The notes under the pieces: model-generated
What the model was told of the DNA's origin: nothing
What the model saw: the letters and a program-made list of their open reading frames with translations, nothing else
Databases searched by the model: none
In this document: one piece after another, positions 42,734 through 54,700 of the stretch
Layout: every line of letters begins with the position of its first letter
How positions within the stretch are numbered: position 1 is the first letter of the stretch
NCBI GenBank assembly: GCA_024516035.1
Contig: CM044964.1
Span: forward strand, 10,197,624-10,261,623
Reading direction: 5' to 3'
DNA length: 64,000 nucleotides
Origin: Bactericera cockerelli
Lineage: Eukaryota; Arthropoda; Insecta; Hemiptera; Triozidae
Made by a program: the position numbers and the translations under genes

Positions 42734-45700
42734 CTGAGAAAATAAAAAGAAATTTTACTGTCAGGAACTTTCCTTCTAAACGACATGGGGAGACTTAGCC
42801 CCACAAAGGTATTAAAACTGTTGGCAGAATGGGACTACCTGTCTTGCGCTGACAGTCTAAATAAAGCACTACTTATACTTATATACGAGGGCAGATTGAT
42901 AAGTCCGGTAAAAATGAAACAAGCACAAACTTTTTTCGAATTGGTGCTATTTACTTTTCAACACAATCTTCTTTTAGGGCTATACACTTAGTTAGACGGT
43001 GCTGAAGACTTTTGATGCCCTCTTTGTAGTAGTCTTTTCTAAGGGCCTCGAAATACGCCTTTGTTTCGGAGACGACTTACACATTTGTTGAAAATCTCCA
43101 TTTTGCAAGCCATATTTTCATGTTTGGAAACAAAAAGAAATCACTAAGAGCTAGGTGAGGAGAATATGGTGGATGAGGTAGCAATTCGTATCGCAGCTCC
43201 ACCAGCTTGGCTGCTGCAATGGCGGAGGATTGGGCAGAACCATAGCCGTGGTGGAACAGGATTTTCTTCTTTCTAAGATGTGGCCGCTTTGTTTTGATTT
43301 CCTCATTCAATTGGTCCAACAGTGATACATAGTACTCTCCATTTATGGTCTTTCTTTTTTGGAGAAAATCAATGAAGATAATGTCCTGATAATGGCCGAT
43401 GGGATGACCTTGGCCTTCTTCGCCAAGGTCATTCAGCCTCCACCCACTGTCTTGATTGATGCTTTGTCTCTGGCATGTAGAAATGAATCCATGTTTCATC
43501 CACCATAATAAAACGGCGCAAAAACTCATCTGGGTTACGTTCAAAGAGCCGTAAATTAGCCTGAGAAAGTTTCACTCTTTCACGTTTTTGGTCAATAGTC
43601 AACAAACGCGGCAGCCATCTTGTCCATAGTTTCCTCATGTGCAAATGTTCATGCAAGATGTTAGCAACTCTTTCATATGAGATCCTTACAGTCTTCGCTA
43701 ACTCTCTTAACTTCACTCAGCGATCCTCCAACACAATATCGTGGACTTTTGTTATCATTTCTGGACTTGTCACCTTAATAGAGCGTCCTGAACGGGAGGC
43801 ATCTTCTTTGCTTGTTCTGCCGGAGTGAAACTCAGTAATCCACTTATGAATCATCTTGACTGTTGGAGAATAATCACCATAATACTTATCAAGTGACTTT
43901 TTGATTTCCGTAATGATTTTCTTCCATAAAAAATAATGTTTTATTAACACTCAATATTCACTTTTTTCCACTGTCACACAGGAACAGCAACACGTCCAGT
44001 TTGATTGGCTGTCAAATCAATACTAATGAACACAGGAGTATGAAATTTCATGCTTGCTTTTTCAAGACATTATATTGTCCAAAAATGTTATAACTTGTAT
44101 CCTAGTATCACATCTTCATTCATTTTTATCTGACTTATCAATCCGCCCTCGTACTTATTATAAAAACAGCTATTAGTTCATTTCTTCCAACGCAATTTTT
44201 TTCAATGTTTTTCGAGTAATGTTACTTCCTAGTTTTAATCAACAGTTACAAAAGCACCTATGAAAGAATAAGATAAAAAATATTTCCGTAAGATATAGGA
44301 TTTTGCTCGGAATTTTTCCCTTATGACTACCAGAAGGATAGATGGAGCAACCGAAGATGTTTTCCCAAAATGGCGTGGTACAACATAATATATGACGTCA
44401 ACCACCTATTCAATTGTTCAGCAAACCCCACACTACTAGATCCTAACTCATTGTGCTTACACTCAACTATGTTAAAGAAGAGAATCCCTAAACTGCAACA
44501 TGTTTGAAATAATTAAGGGCCGAATTATAAAAAAGGATAAGGTTTAGGGCAATATTAAGTCATTGATTTACATCGGTTTTTCCTATCTTAGATAGTACGC
44601 AATCCGAGACTTAGCGCCACACATGTATTATAAAAACGTCTATTAATACCGCCCTTAATATAAGTGAATACTTTAACTATAGTTTGCTGTGATTGGTTGA
44701 ACATTCCGTCTTGTGGCGTGTTAGGCATAGCTTAAGTTTAATCCAGTTTTATAATGTTACCCTAACAGCCGTATTTATGAACAGTAAATGCCGTTTGAGC
44801 ATGTTCTGAAGCATGATATCCTTTAATAGTATTGGCCAATACCTTGCTTGAGACATTGCTCAGACAGAATTTTCTGTTCATAAATACGGGTGTTATGCCG
44901 GGTCCACACTAAGCGAACATGTTAGCTAACAATTTTCGCAGTGTGGACCCGGCATTAGAAAATGTTTTTACGACTTGTTTGAAATAACATTGTTAGCGAA
45001 CATTGTTCACGAACATTGTTAGCTAACATGTTCGCTTAGTGTGGACCCGGTGTGAGACGTACTTTGGTGGATCTTCCACGCTTCTTCGGTGTGTTGGTGG
45101 TGGTAGTGCTGCGCTTGTGTGGCCGGTGCGTGTTGCGTCCCAGCAGAACATCCATGTCCACGGTGATGGTGGTGCCCAGCTTGATCATGTCGTTGCGGAA
45201 GCCTATGTTGTGCGTGATCTCGCCCGTGGTGGGCCGCCGGGTCATTGCTTTACATCGGTTTTTTCTATCTTAGATAGTACGCAATCCGAGACTTAGCGCC
45301 ACAGATGTATTACACTGAGCATCAAAATTAGAGGAACGCTAAAATGATCTTGAATATTTTCGAGGCAGATTTACTTAGGAACCTATTTTCTTTTCAGGTT
45401 AACTAGAGATATAAATGCTAACAAGGAACAAGACAAAAAATTCATAAACATAACAAGGGAGGATTCATTTATTGGTACATTTAGAGCAATCTCAAAAAAC
45501 TGCCTAAAATGGAAGATTTAAAAAATGCTCAATTTTGGAAATATTCAATTTTCCTTACACTTTTGCTACTTAAATACCTCGTTTTGCCCCCCGCAGCATT
45601 ATGTAGGGCCATTAATCTCCTTGGCATACTTCGGATAAGCTTATCAACATAAGCTTGGCTCATCCGGTCCCATTCTTCGACCACGGCCCTTTTGAGCTCC

Positions 45701-48700
45701 GCCAGAGTATTCGGTTGGTTTGTTCTTGCTCGAATCATTTTCTTGAGATAGTCCCATACACGCTAATGAGATTCATGTCTGGTGAGTGAGGTGGATGGTC
45801 CAGAACTTCTAATCCAGCCTCCTCAAGGAAACGGGATGCTAAAGCTGCCGTATGTGGTCGAGCGTTGTCATGCGTGAGGGTGAAGCCATCTCCAATGAAT
45901 GACATGAACGGAAGCACAAAATCTTGCAAAATCTCCGACACATATCGTTGAGAGGTCAGGGCGCCCCCCTCTATGATATACAGCGTGTTACGGCCCCCTA
46001 GAGTAATGCCCCCCATACCATGATTGAGCCGCCACCATGTTGCTCCGTTCCTACCATGGTACACTGCGCGTACCTCTCATTAGGCTTTATCAGGGCTCTG
46101 ACCCTCTTGTCATCAGACTTAAGAGCTAACCTACACTCATCTGTAAACAATACTTTGCTCCATTGACGGACTGACCACCTTCTGTAGTTCTGGACATATG
46201 CGCGCCTCTTCACTTTGTGCTGAAAACTGAGAAGTGGGGTTTGCTTGGCTCGGTGACACCTTACAGTGTGCTCGTGGAGTCTTATTGACACAGTAGCAAT
46301 GGAAACCCTAACACCCCGGGTGCGTTGGACCTCCGCACGCACCCCTATTGTGCCTTGGAACCGATTTCTCAGGGCCGTGAGGACCATACAGCGGTCGTCG
46401 TGTGTTGTTGTGGAGCGTTTTCGACCTTGCCCACGTCTTCTTTTCTACTAGCCAGTCTCCCTATAACGTTTCACCACACAAAGAACCACTGATTTTGAGA
46501 CACCGAGAAAATTTCCCACTCTGGCACAACTCCAGCCCGCGCCAGTCAATGTCACTGCTCTTGACACTTCTACTGGCAATAGGTGAGTTCGGTGCGAAGA
46601 TTACCCGCACCTTTTTCGCATGTATGAATTCGGTGCCGCCGAAAAAAGGTGATGTATGAGTTCGGTGCGGTCCTAATGACTTATAAATTGATTGTTTTTT
46701 TATAATGTACTCTGTTGTTAGTTAACAGTCATCCTGCTGTTATTAAGTTAGTAGATTATGTTGTAGACAGTTACATTCAGCAAGGCTGTCCATTTCCTCC
46801 TTGAAGGCCATGCCTAGGGTTAATAGTAAGATTAGGTAAAATACAATGAAGGCCATGCCTTGGGTTTATAGTAGGGTTAGGTAAAATACAATGAAGGCCA
46901 TGCCTTGGGTTTATAGTAGGGTTAGGTAAAATACAATGAAGGCCATGCCTTGCGTTTATAGTAGGGTTAGGTAAAATACAATGAAGGCCATGCCTTGGGT
47001 TTATAGTAGGGTTAGGTAAAATACAATGAAGGCCATGCCTTGGGTTTATAGTAGGGTTAGGTAAAATACAATGAAGGCCATGCCTTGGGTTTATAGTAGG
47101 GTTAGGTAAAATACATTGAAGGCCATGCCTATAAGGAAAAAAATACTATAATTACCTGATCATCAGGGCAAGTACCAGGGCACCGAATTCATACATGACC
47201 TTTTTTAGGCGGCACCGAATTCATACATGACCTTTTTTAGGCGGCACCGAACTCATACATTTTTTTATTTTCCGCACCGAACTCATACGTAGCCCTTCTA
47301 CTTCTCTAAGATCATTCATTGTTAATGAAAAACGATGGTTAAACATCTTAACAACTCAATAAAATAGAGAAACGAAATCACTTTGACCTCAGGTAACGGA
47401 ATGATGGATTTTCGATAAATGACCCCAACACATGAAGTTACTCAAAAGTGTACATTTTCGAGTTACCTATAGTAAACTATTGTTTACTCTCTACGAGCTT
47501 GATAATTGTGTATCTTTCTCCTCATTAGCGATAGTCAATCATATTTGTCAATATTATTGATCAAGAAGAGGTTCCCAAAAGGAAGACAGTCCTTAAAATT
47601 ACAGATCATTTTAGCGTTCCTCTAATTTTGACGCTCAGTGTATAAAAACGTCTATTAATTCCGTCCTTAATACTCGTATAAGTGAATACCTTAACTATAG
47701 TTTGCTGTGATTGGTTGAACATTCCGTCTTGTGGCGTGTTAGGCATAGCTTAAGTTTAATCCATTTTTATAATGTTACCGTATTTTTGCCGTATTTTTGA
47801 ACAGTAAACGCCGTTTGAGCATGGTCTGAAGCATGATATCCTTTAATATTATTGGCCAATACCTTGCTTGAGACATTGCTCAGACAGAATTTTCTGTTCA
47901 TAAATACGGCTGTAAGAGCCCGTTCACACCGACTAAAAACAGTTTTTTTTACTGGGACAGTAATTTTACTGGTCCAGTATTTTTACTGAGTGGCGCATAC
48001 ATTTAAATGAGAGCGTTCACATCGGCAACGTTTTACTGTTAACAGTAAAAAAACTGGATCGACAGATTTTTACATCAGATTTTGCCACTAGAAACGGAAA
48101 CAGTAGAAAAACTGGCCCAGTAAAAAAACTGTTTCTACATCCAGTCGCTTGTACAATCAAATGGAGATGTTCACACTGCAGTCGGCACAGTTTTTATTGT
48201 TTCTGAAACCTTCGTCTACATAACTACCTAATTATAATATCCTATTTTTCGAATGAAAATTAATTCGTGTCTATTTATTTGTAATTAAAATAAATACAGA
48301 TTTTTGTGTTTTTTTCAAAAGTGTTGAGAACAATTATTTATTTATTATCGTATTTTTACCTTCTATTACCTATATAGGTATAGAAGGTATTGGTTTCGGT
48401 CCATTTTTCGAAAATTGAGCTGATAACATTTCTGGACGAATTAGAAGCTCAGGATTCCAAAAAAGTAACTTTTATCAAAAAGTCTGTTCGTATGTATGTA
48501 TGTATGTGTGTGTGTGTATGTATGTATGTATGTATACAAAATATCTCGAGAACGGTAAGAGCTAGAGCGATGAAATTTGGCACGTACATGCAACTCGGCC
48601 CTAGTACGCACCCGGAACAAAATCGTAAAAATCGGCCAATTTTTCCGGCCAATTTTCCCCGATTTTCCGGCTTTTCATTGAAAATTTGCAATTTTCTTGG

Positions 48701-51700
48701 AAATGGTACGCCCAATCAAAAAATGTTATAGAATCAACCCCAAAAAACTGGCCATTTTACTCCTTTTTGATACCTTTGTGCCACTATGGGATGATTCCAC
48801 CATCTTCTCTTATTCCTTCGTTGTCGTTGCCGGTACCAGTACAAAAGCATTAATGTATTCACATCCATCACGTTCAAAGGCTTTATCACGAATGAACATA
48901 AAGAAAAGCATGGAAAAGTAGGACCAGTAAAAATACTGTTTGTAGCCTGTGTGAACGCACTCTGAGAAACAGTTTTTTTACTGGACACAGTAAAAAAACT
49001 GTCCCAGTAAAAACTGTTTTGGTGTGAACGGGCTCTAAGACGTACTTTGGTGGATCTTCCACGCTTCTTCGGTGTGTCGGTGGTGGTAGTGCTGCGCTTG
49101 TGCGGCCGGTGTGTGTTGCGTCCCAGCAGAACATCCATGTCCACCGCTATGGTGGTGCCCAGCTTGATCATGTCGTTGCGGAAGCCTATGTTGTGCGTGA
49201 TCTCGCCCGTGGTGGGCCGCCGGGTCATTGCTTTACATCGGTTTTTCCTATCTTAGATACTACGCAATCCGAGACTTACCGCCACAGATGTATTATAAAA
49301 ACGTCTATTAATTCCGCCCTTAATATAAGTGAATACCTTACTATAATTCGTTGTGATAGGTTGAAAAATTCCGTCTTGCGGCGTGTTAGGCATAGCTTAA
49401 GTTTAATCCAGTTTTATAATGTTACCTTAACACCCGTATTTATGAACAGCGAATTTTGTCTGAGCACTGTCTCAAGCAAGGCATTGGCCAATAATATTAA
49501 AGGGAATCATGCTTCAGACCATGCTCAAATGGCGTTTTCTGTTCATAAATACGGGTGTAAGACGGCTGAGACGTACTTTGGTAGATCTTCCCCGCTTCTT
49601 CGGTTTGTTGGTGGTGGTAGTGCTGCGCTTGTGTGGCCGGTGTGTGTTGCGTCCCAGCAGCACATCCATGTCCACCGCTATGGTGGTGCCCAGCTTGATC
49701 ATGTCGTTGCGGAAGCCTATGTTGTGCGTGATCTCGCCTGTGGTGGGTCGCCGGGTCATTGCTTTACATCGGTTTTTTCTATCTTAGATAGTACGCAATC
49801 CGAGACTTAGCGCCACAGATGTATTATAAAAACGTCTATTAATTCCGTCCTTAATACTCGTATAAGTGAATACCTTAACTGTGTTTGCTTACCTTAAAAG
49901 CAAACTACCTTAAAAGTTTGCTGTGATTGGTTGAAAATTCCGTCTTGCGGCGTGTTAGGCATAGCTTAAGTTTAATCCAGTTTTATAATGTTACCCTAAC
50001 AGCTGTATTTTTGAACAGTAAACGCCGTTTGAGCATGGTCTGAAGCATGATATCCTTTAATATTATTGGCCAATACCTTGCTTGAGACATTGCTCAGACA
50101 AAATTCGCTGTTCATAAATACGGGTGTTGTAGGAGATGATTCTTTCACGTTGTCAGGGGAGGATGTAGGAGATGCTGAGTTGCTACGACAACACAAGTTG
50201 TTGATCGGAAAATACTTCTTTTTCTTTTGATTGTGTTGTCGTAGCAACTCAGCATCTCCTACAGGTGTAAGACGTACTTTGGTAGATCTTCCCCGCTTCT
50301 TCGGTGTGTCGGTGGTGGTGGTGCTGCGCTTGTGTGGCCGGTGCGTGTTGCGTCCCAGCAGAACATCCATGTCCACGGTGATGGTGGTGCCCAGCTTGAT
50401 CATGTCGTTGCGGAAGCCTATGTTGTGCGTGATCTCGCCCGTGGTGGGCCGCCGGGTGGTGATGTGGACGCACATGTGAGAGTCATAGCTGCTGACGTCC
50501 TCGCTCGGGTCGTACTGGGAGTCGCGGGGGAAGCCGTGTCCACACGTGGGCACGTGCGGCGGATAGGTCTTGGGTGTTTCTGAGGGAATCATTATTATTA
50601 TTGTTGGGGTGCTGGTTCCAATTTTTCTTTGGGAAATGTGCAAGGTAGAAAATAAAAAATAAACTCTCTTACCGGGATGGGCTCTTGGTCTGTGGTCAGG
50701 TCACTCACGTGGAGAAGCGTCGCTTGGGGTCCCCGGGGATGGACGCGTGCGTGGAGATGGGCTATGTGTGGTCTCTGGAGTTATTGGTAAGTGACTGGGC
50801 CGAGCGCCGAGCTTACATCTCGGGTCAGAGAGTTTAATGTATGTGGAGGGGGTAAGTCCGGTGTCTGTCGTTACGTAACACTGATAAGAGTATACCGGGG
50901 GTTCCTATCCAACCAAATTTAATTAACTATAATATATAATAATAATAATGCTTTTTCTTTGTGTTATTATGTCACAATTTTAGTGGGTAGCGCAGAATCA
51001 TAGGACTTTACCACTTTAATTTACAATATCTTGTATTATTTTTTCTTGACTACTTTTTTACTTGCTCAGTGGTAGAGTGAATCTAGAGATTCCAGATTTC
51101 GTGCCAAGAAACCCAGCCGGGAAGAACATGTTAAGTTATCAGTTCATTTTACCACATTTTTTTTTTTTTTAAATCACATAATAATATGTCTTGTGTTTAC
51201 TGCTGGTATTGGCTGTATGGAATGGCCTTGCATACCAATGCCAAAAAAAAAAAATACTGCCGGAATAATGGGACTTAAACTTAATAGTCCAAATTGGGTA
51301 GTATAAATAAGGCGATATTATTATTATTACTTGGGCACATAAGGTAATAACAGAATTGGCGTTAGGAAATGCATCATCCAGCGCTAAAATGTGCAAGAAG
51401 ATTTTGAACAAGGCCAACTCGAAATAGGTTTGGAAAAAGGAATGGATTTCTCTCTCACCTCTTATGGACTCATCCCCCCATTCTGACGAATTTCCTTGGA
51501 AATGGCCGAAATCCAGGTTGTTCAATTCGGAATAGGTATTGTTGTAATCTGAAAAGTGAATCATATTATTCATTATTAAATTATTTATTAGACAACAGAC
51601 TTATGTACATCACAAATAACATTTACCTATAAAGAAAAGTAAAATGGAAACAATAAAAGGAAGAAAAAATAGATAAATAAATACACAAAAATCCCCCAAG

Positions 51701-54700
51701 TAAATGGCGGGAGGGGGGGGGACTTGATCTCAGACTTGAACGAAATTTAAAGGTATTCTCGTCAGATAATTATAATTTCATTAATTATTTAATAAAACTC
51801 ATTTTATCTTTGAAGAATTCCTGTTGCATATTTCTCTTGCGCCAGTTATTTTCTTGTTTAGTTTACATGTGTATGCAATGTGCTTAGTATTTTCAATTGT
51901 GAAAAGTTAAAAAAAAGTACTAATAAAAATAGTATCTTTACTTAAATGTTATAAAAACACACAGCAAACACACTATGGTCATCATTAGTTTGATAAGACA
52001 AAAATAATAATAATATTTACCTCAGTATGATATTTTAAATTCCTGTATAGAAATTATTAAATTTAATGTTTATTTATTCCGACCCTAATAAGAATAATAC
52101 TCTTTTATTAGAACCTAGTGGTTAACAACCATCAGGCGAGGTTAATGATCAAAGCATTTTTTGGGATTACCTGCCTTAAAAAAATTAATCCCACTCTCAT
52201 TTTCAGTCTTACCTGACCAAGTGACCAGGCTACGTACCCGCGAACAGATTTCCCGCTCCCTGTGCAAAAAGTTCTGCCTTCAAGTTTACATAAGGCCACA
52301 ACCACGTCCACTACCAACAATGCTTGGTAGTAGTAGCCTTAGGTCGGGTTCTACGAAAAACACCTAACCTAAAAAACACCTGAAAAATGTTAGTTCCAAA
52401 GGATTCGTCAAGATAGAGCCAGTAGAGTTTAGAGCAAAACTCTACTGGCGCTATCTTGACGAATCCTTTGGAACTAACGTTTTTCGTGTTTTTCAGGTGT
52501 TTTTTAGGTTAGGTGTTTTTCGTAGAACCCGACCTTATGCTGTAATAGACTTATTCTGTGGAAAGCCCTACTTACCATATTCCGACTCATAGGTGCTGTA
52601 GAAGAAGTTAGCCCGGGGTAACTTCTTTGTGGTGGTATTTCTATACCTGGCTATTACCACGTCCTTCAACTCGTAAGGGTTAATCACCGCCTCCCTGAAA
52701 TTCAACAAGTGTTTCATTCATTTTTTATTAAGGGAAAACCGAACCAATTCCATCAGTTGCGCCTGTTATCTTTCCTTGTGAGTTTTTGTGTATGCAATGT
52801 GCTAGGTATTGTATGTTTACCAAACATCAAACATATTTTTATTTTTTTGATTTGGTTTAATCGTTGCTTTCAACTGCATATTCAATATTCATCTCTCGAC
52901 GAGGGTGTTACACTCCATTTGCAGGAAACTCACAAACCGGCTACCCAAATTATTCTCACCCAGGGTAGGATGTACCGGAATGCCAGCATCACGATTTTTT
53001 TCTTGTTAATAATTTATTGTTGATTGTTTTGTATAAAAAATAAAGTGCAATATAAATTAATAAATAAAATAGCTCACGTGTGCACCGGCTCTGTCCAATC
53101 CTTGGGCTTGAACTGGTCCAGACTGAAGTAGTCAAACGTGTCGTTCTTGGTGTACCGCCGGTCAAACAGCACCGTCAGGTTGATGGTGCGATGGGACACG
53201 TGTTCGGTGGTGGGGTGGGTGAATCGGGACCACTCGTGGAAAGCCTCTTCCAGGTAGTCTTTCGCTGAGAGAGGAAAGAAGGGTTTTTTTTTTAAACATT
53301 GCCATATAATAATAATATCGCCTTATTTATACTGCCCGATAAGGACTATTAAAGTCCCATTATTCCAGCAGTAAGCCCAAGACATATTATTATGTGGTAA
53401 AAATCCCAAATGGGAGGATAACTTGTCATGTCCCGGCTGGGTTTCGAACCCACGACCTCTGGAACTTCTGGATTCACAGAGTGAAGCCTTTACCATTGAG
53501 CTACCGGGACAAAGAAGTGTTTTTTTTTTTTAACCCGGGATCAGTACGGTTCGGTTTTGTAACGTATCCATGAGTACATGGTAACGTATACGGTTGTGAG
53601 AGAAATCTCTCACAACCGTACTGATTGCGGGTTAAGACATTGCCATATAGTCAGTGTAGATGGAACGATAAATACACCAGTACCCCATTCCAGAAACACT
53701 ATCCACTCTCAAAATCCCCGAATCTCCCTTTCAACCGTCACACAAGGCACTCTGATGGTTATTCCGTTCAAATCCTCTTAGAAGCCCTTCAAAGCTTAGG
53801 AGAAGTACCTTTTTATAAATGTTTCTTTATAAAGAGAATAAATAAATAAATTATTTTTATTATTATATTATTATTAAAAAATTAAAGAATAAGAGTGCGT
53901 TGTGTGACAGTTAAAAGGGAAATTTGGAGATTATGAGAGCGGAGAGTGTTTTTGGAACGGGCTATATTTCTCGTTCCGTCACTGAAAGTAAGCAACGTCC
54001 AGCAAGATTAGGACTTGGCTGGGTGAGCTTAATTTGAGTAGTTAGTTTGTGAGTTCCCAGTTCCCAGTGAATGGAGGGAAAAACCGCCGCTGTGTTTGAC
54101 CATACAGTTGAAAGCGACGTTAAATCAAATTAAGAAAAATAATGGTCATTTGGTAAAACACTGTATCAAATTCCAGATCTCCACAGTGTATTTCAAGTCA
54201 AATGATTAATGCGCTAGTCTGGTAATCCAGGTAGCGTAGGGATCCGTTTGTTCGAATCTCATCCAGTGCATCAATTTTTTCTCATAAATTTGACTTTGTG
54301 ACCACATAATAATAAGACTCTGAGTATTCGGAGGTTGAAAATGCTTTGAGCAATAACCTCACCTGGTATTTACCTTCCACTACAGAGTGTGTTATTATTA
54401 TTAATACATTGTGTGCCACGCCGCTCATATTGAGAGACAGTATGGTAATGTAAGAGGCGGCGTCTCTCATATTGAGCGACACTAGATCACACTTTAAAGA
54501 ATGATAAAATCAACAGTACTGTAACGTAAACAGAGAGTAGGTGTCTCTCAATATGAGCGACGTGGCCCCCTCAAAAAAAAAAAAAATCTGGGGAGACAAT
54601 CCTTTGTATTGTGGCCCTTAGCGATTTTGGGGCTTGGCACACAATGTGTTAATACTTTTGTTTTTGGGTAAAGAGAGACTCACCGGTAGTAAGTTCAGGA

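Larger units (their letters stand above)
45313..47640 (-). mobile_element. Tc1-like element with a nested insertion
   Basis: Ends CACTGAGCATCAAAATTAGA and the inverted TCTAATTTTGACGCTCAGTG; TA on both sides (45311-45312, 47641-47642). At 2.3 kb it is longer than usual (about 1.6 kb) because of the nested element at 46583-47296. Confidence 0.92.
47916..49035. mobile_element. PIF/Harbinger element, non-autonomous
   Basis: Ends GAGCCCGTTCACACC and GGTGTGAACGGGCTC, TAA on both sides (47913-47915, 49036-49038), the 3-bp TWA duplication of PIF/Harbinger. The subterminal regions repeat CAGTAAAAAAACTG-type blocks. A second sequence with a (TATG)n tract (about 48340-48730) appears inserted inside. 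Confidence 0.85.

Noticed and set aside
49100..49810. 236-codon plus-strand open frame
   Set aside because: Antisense shadow of two exon-8 copies and the repeat between them.
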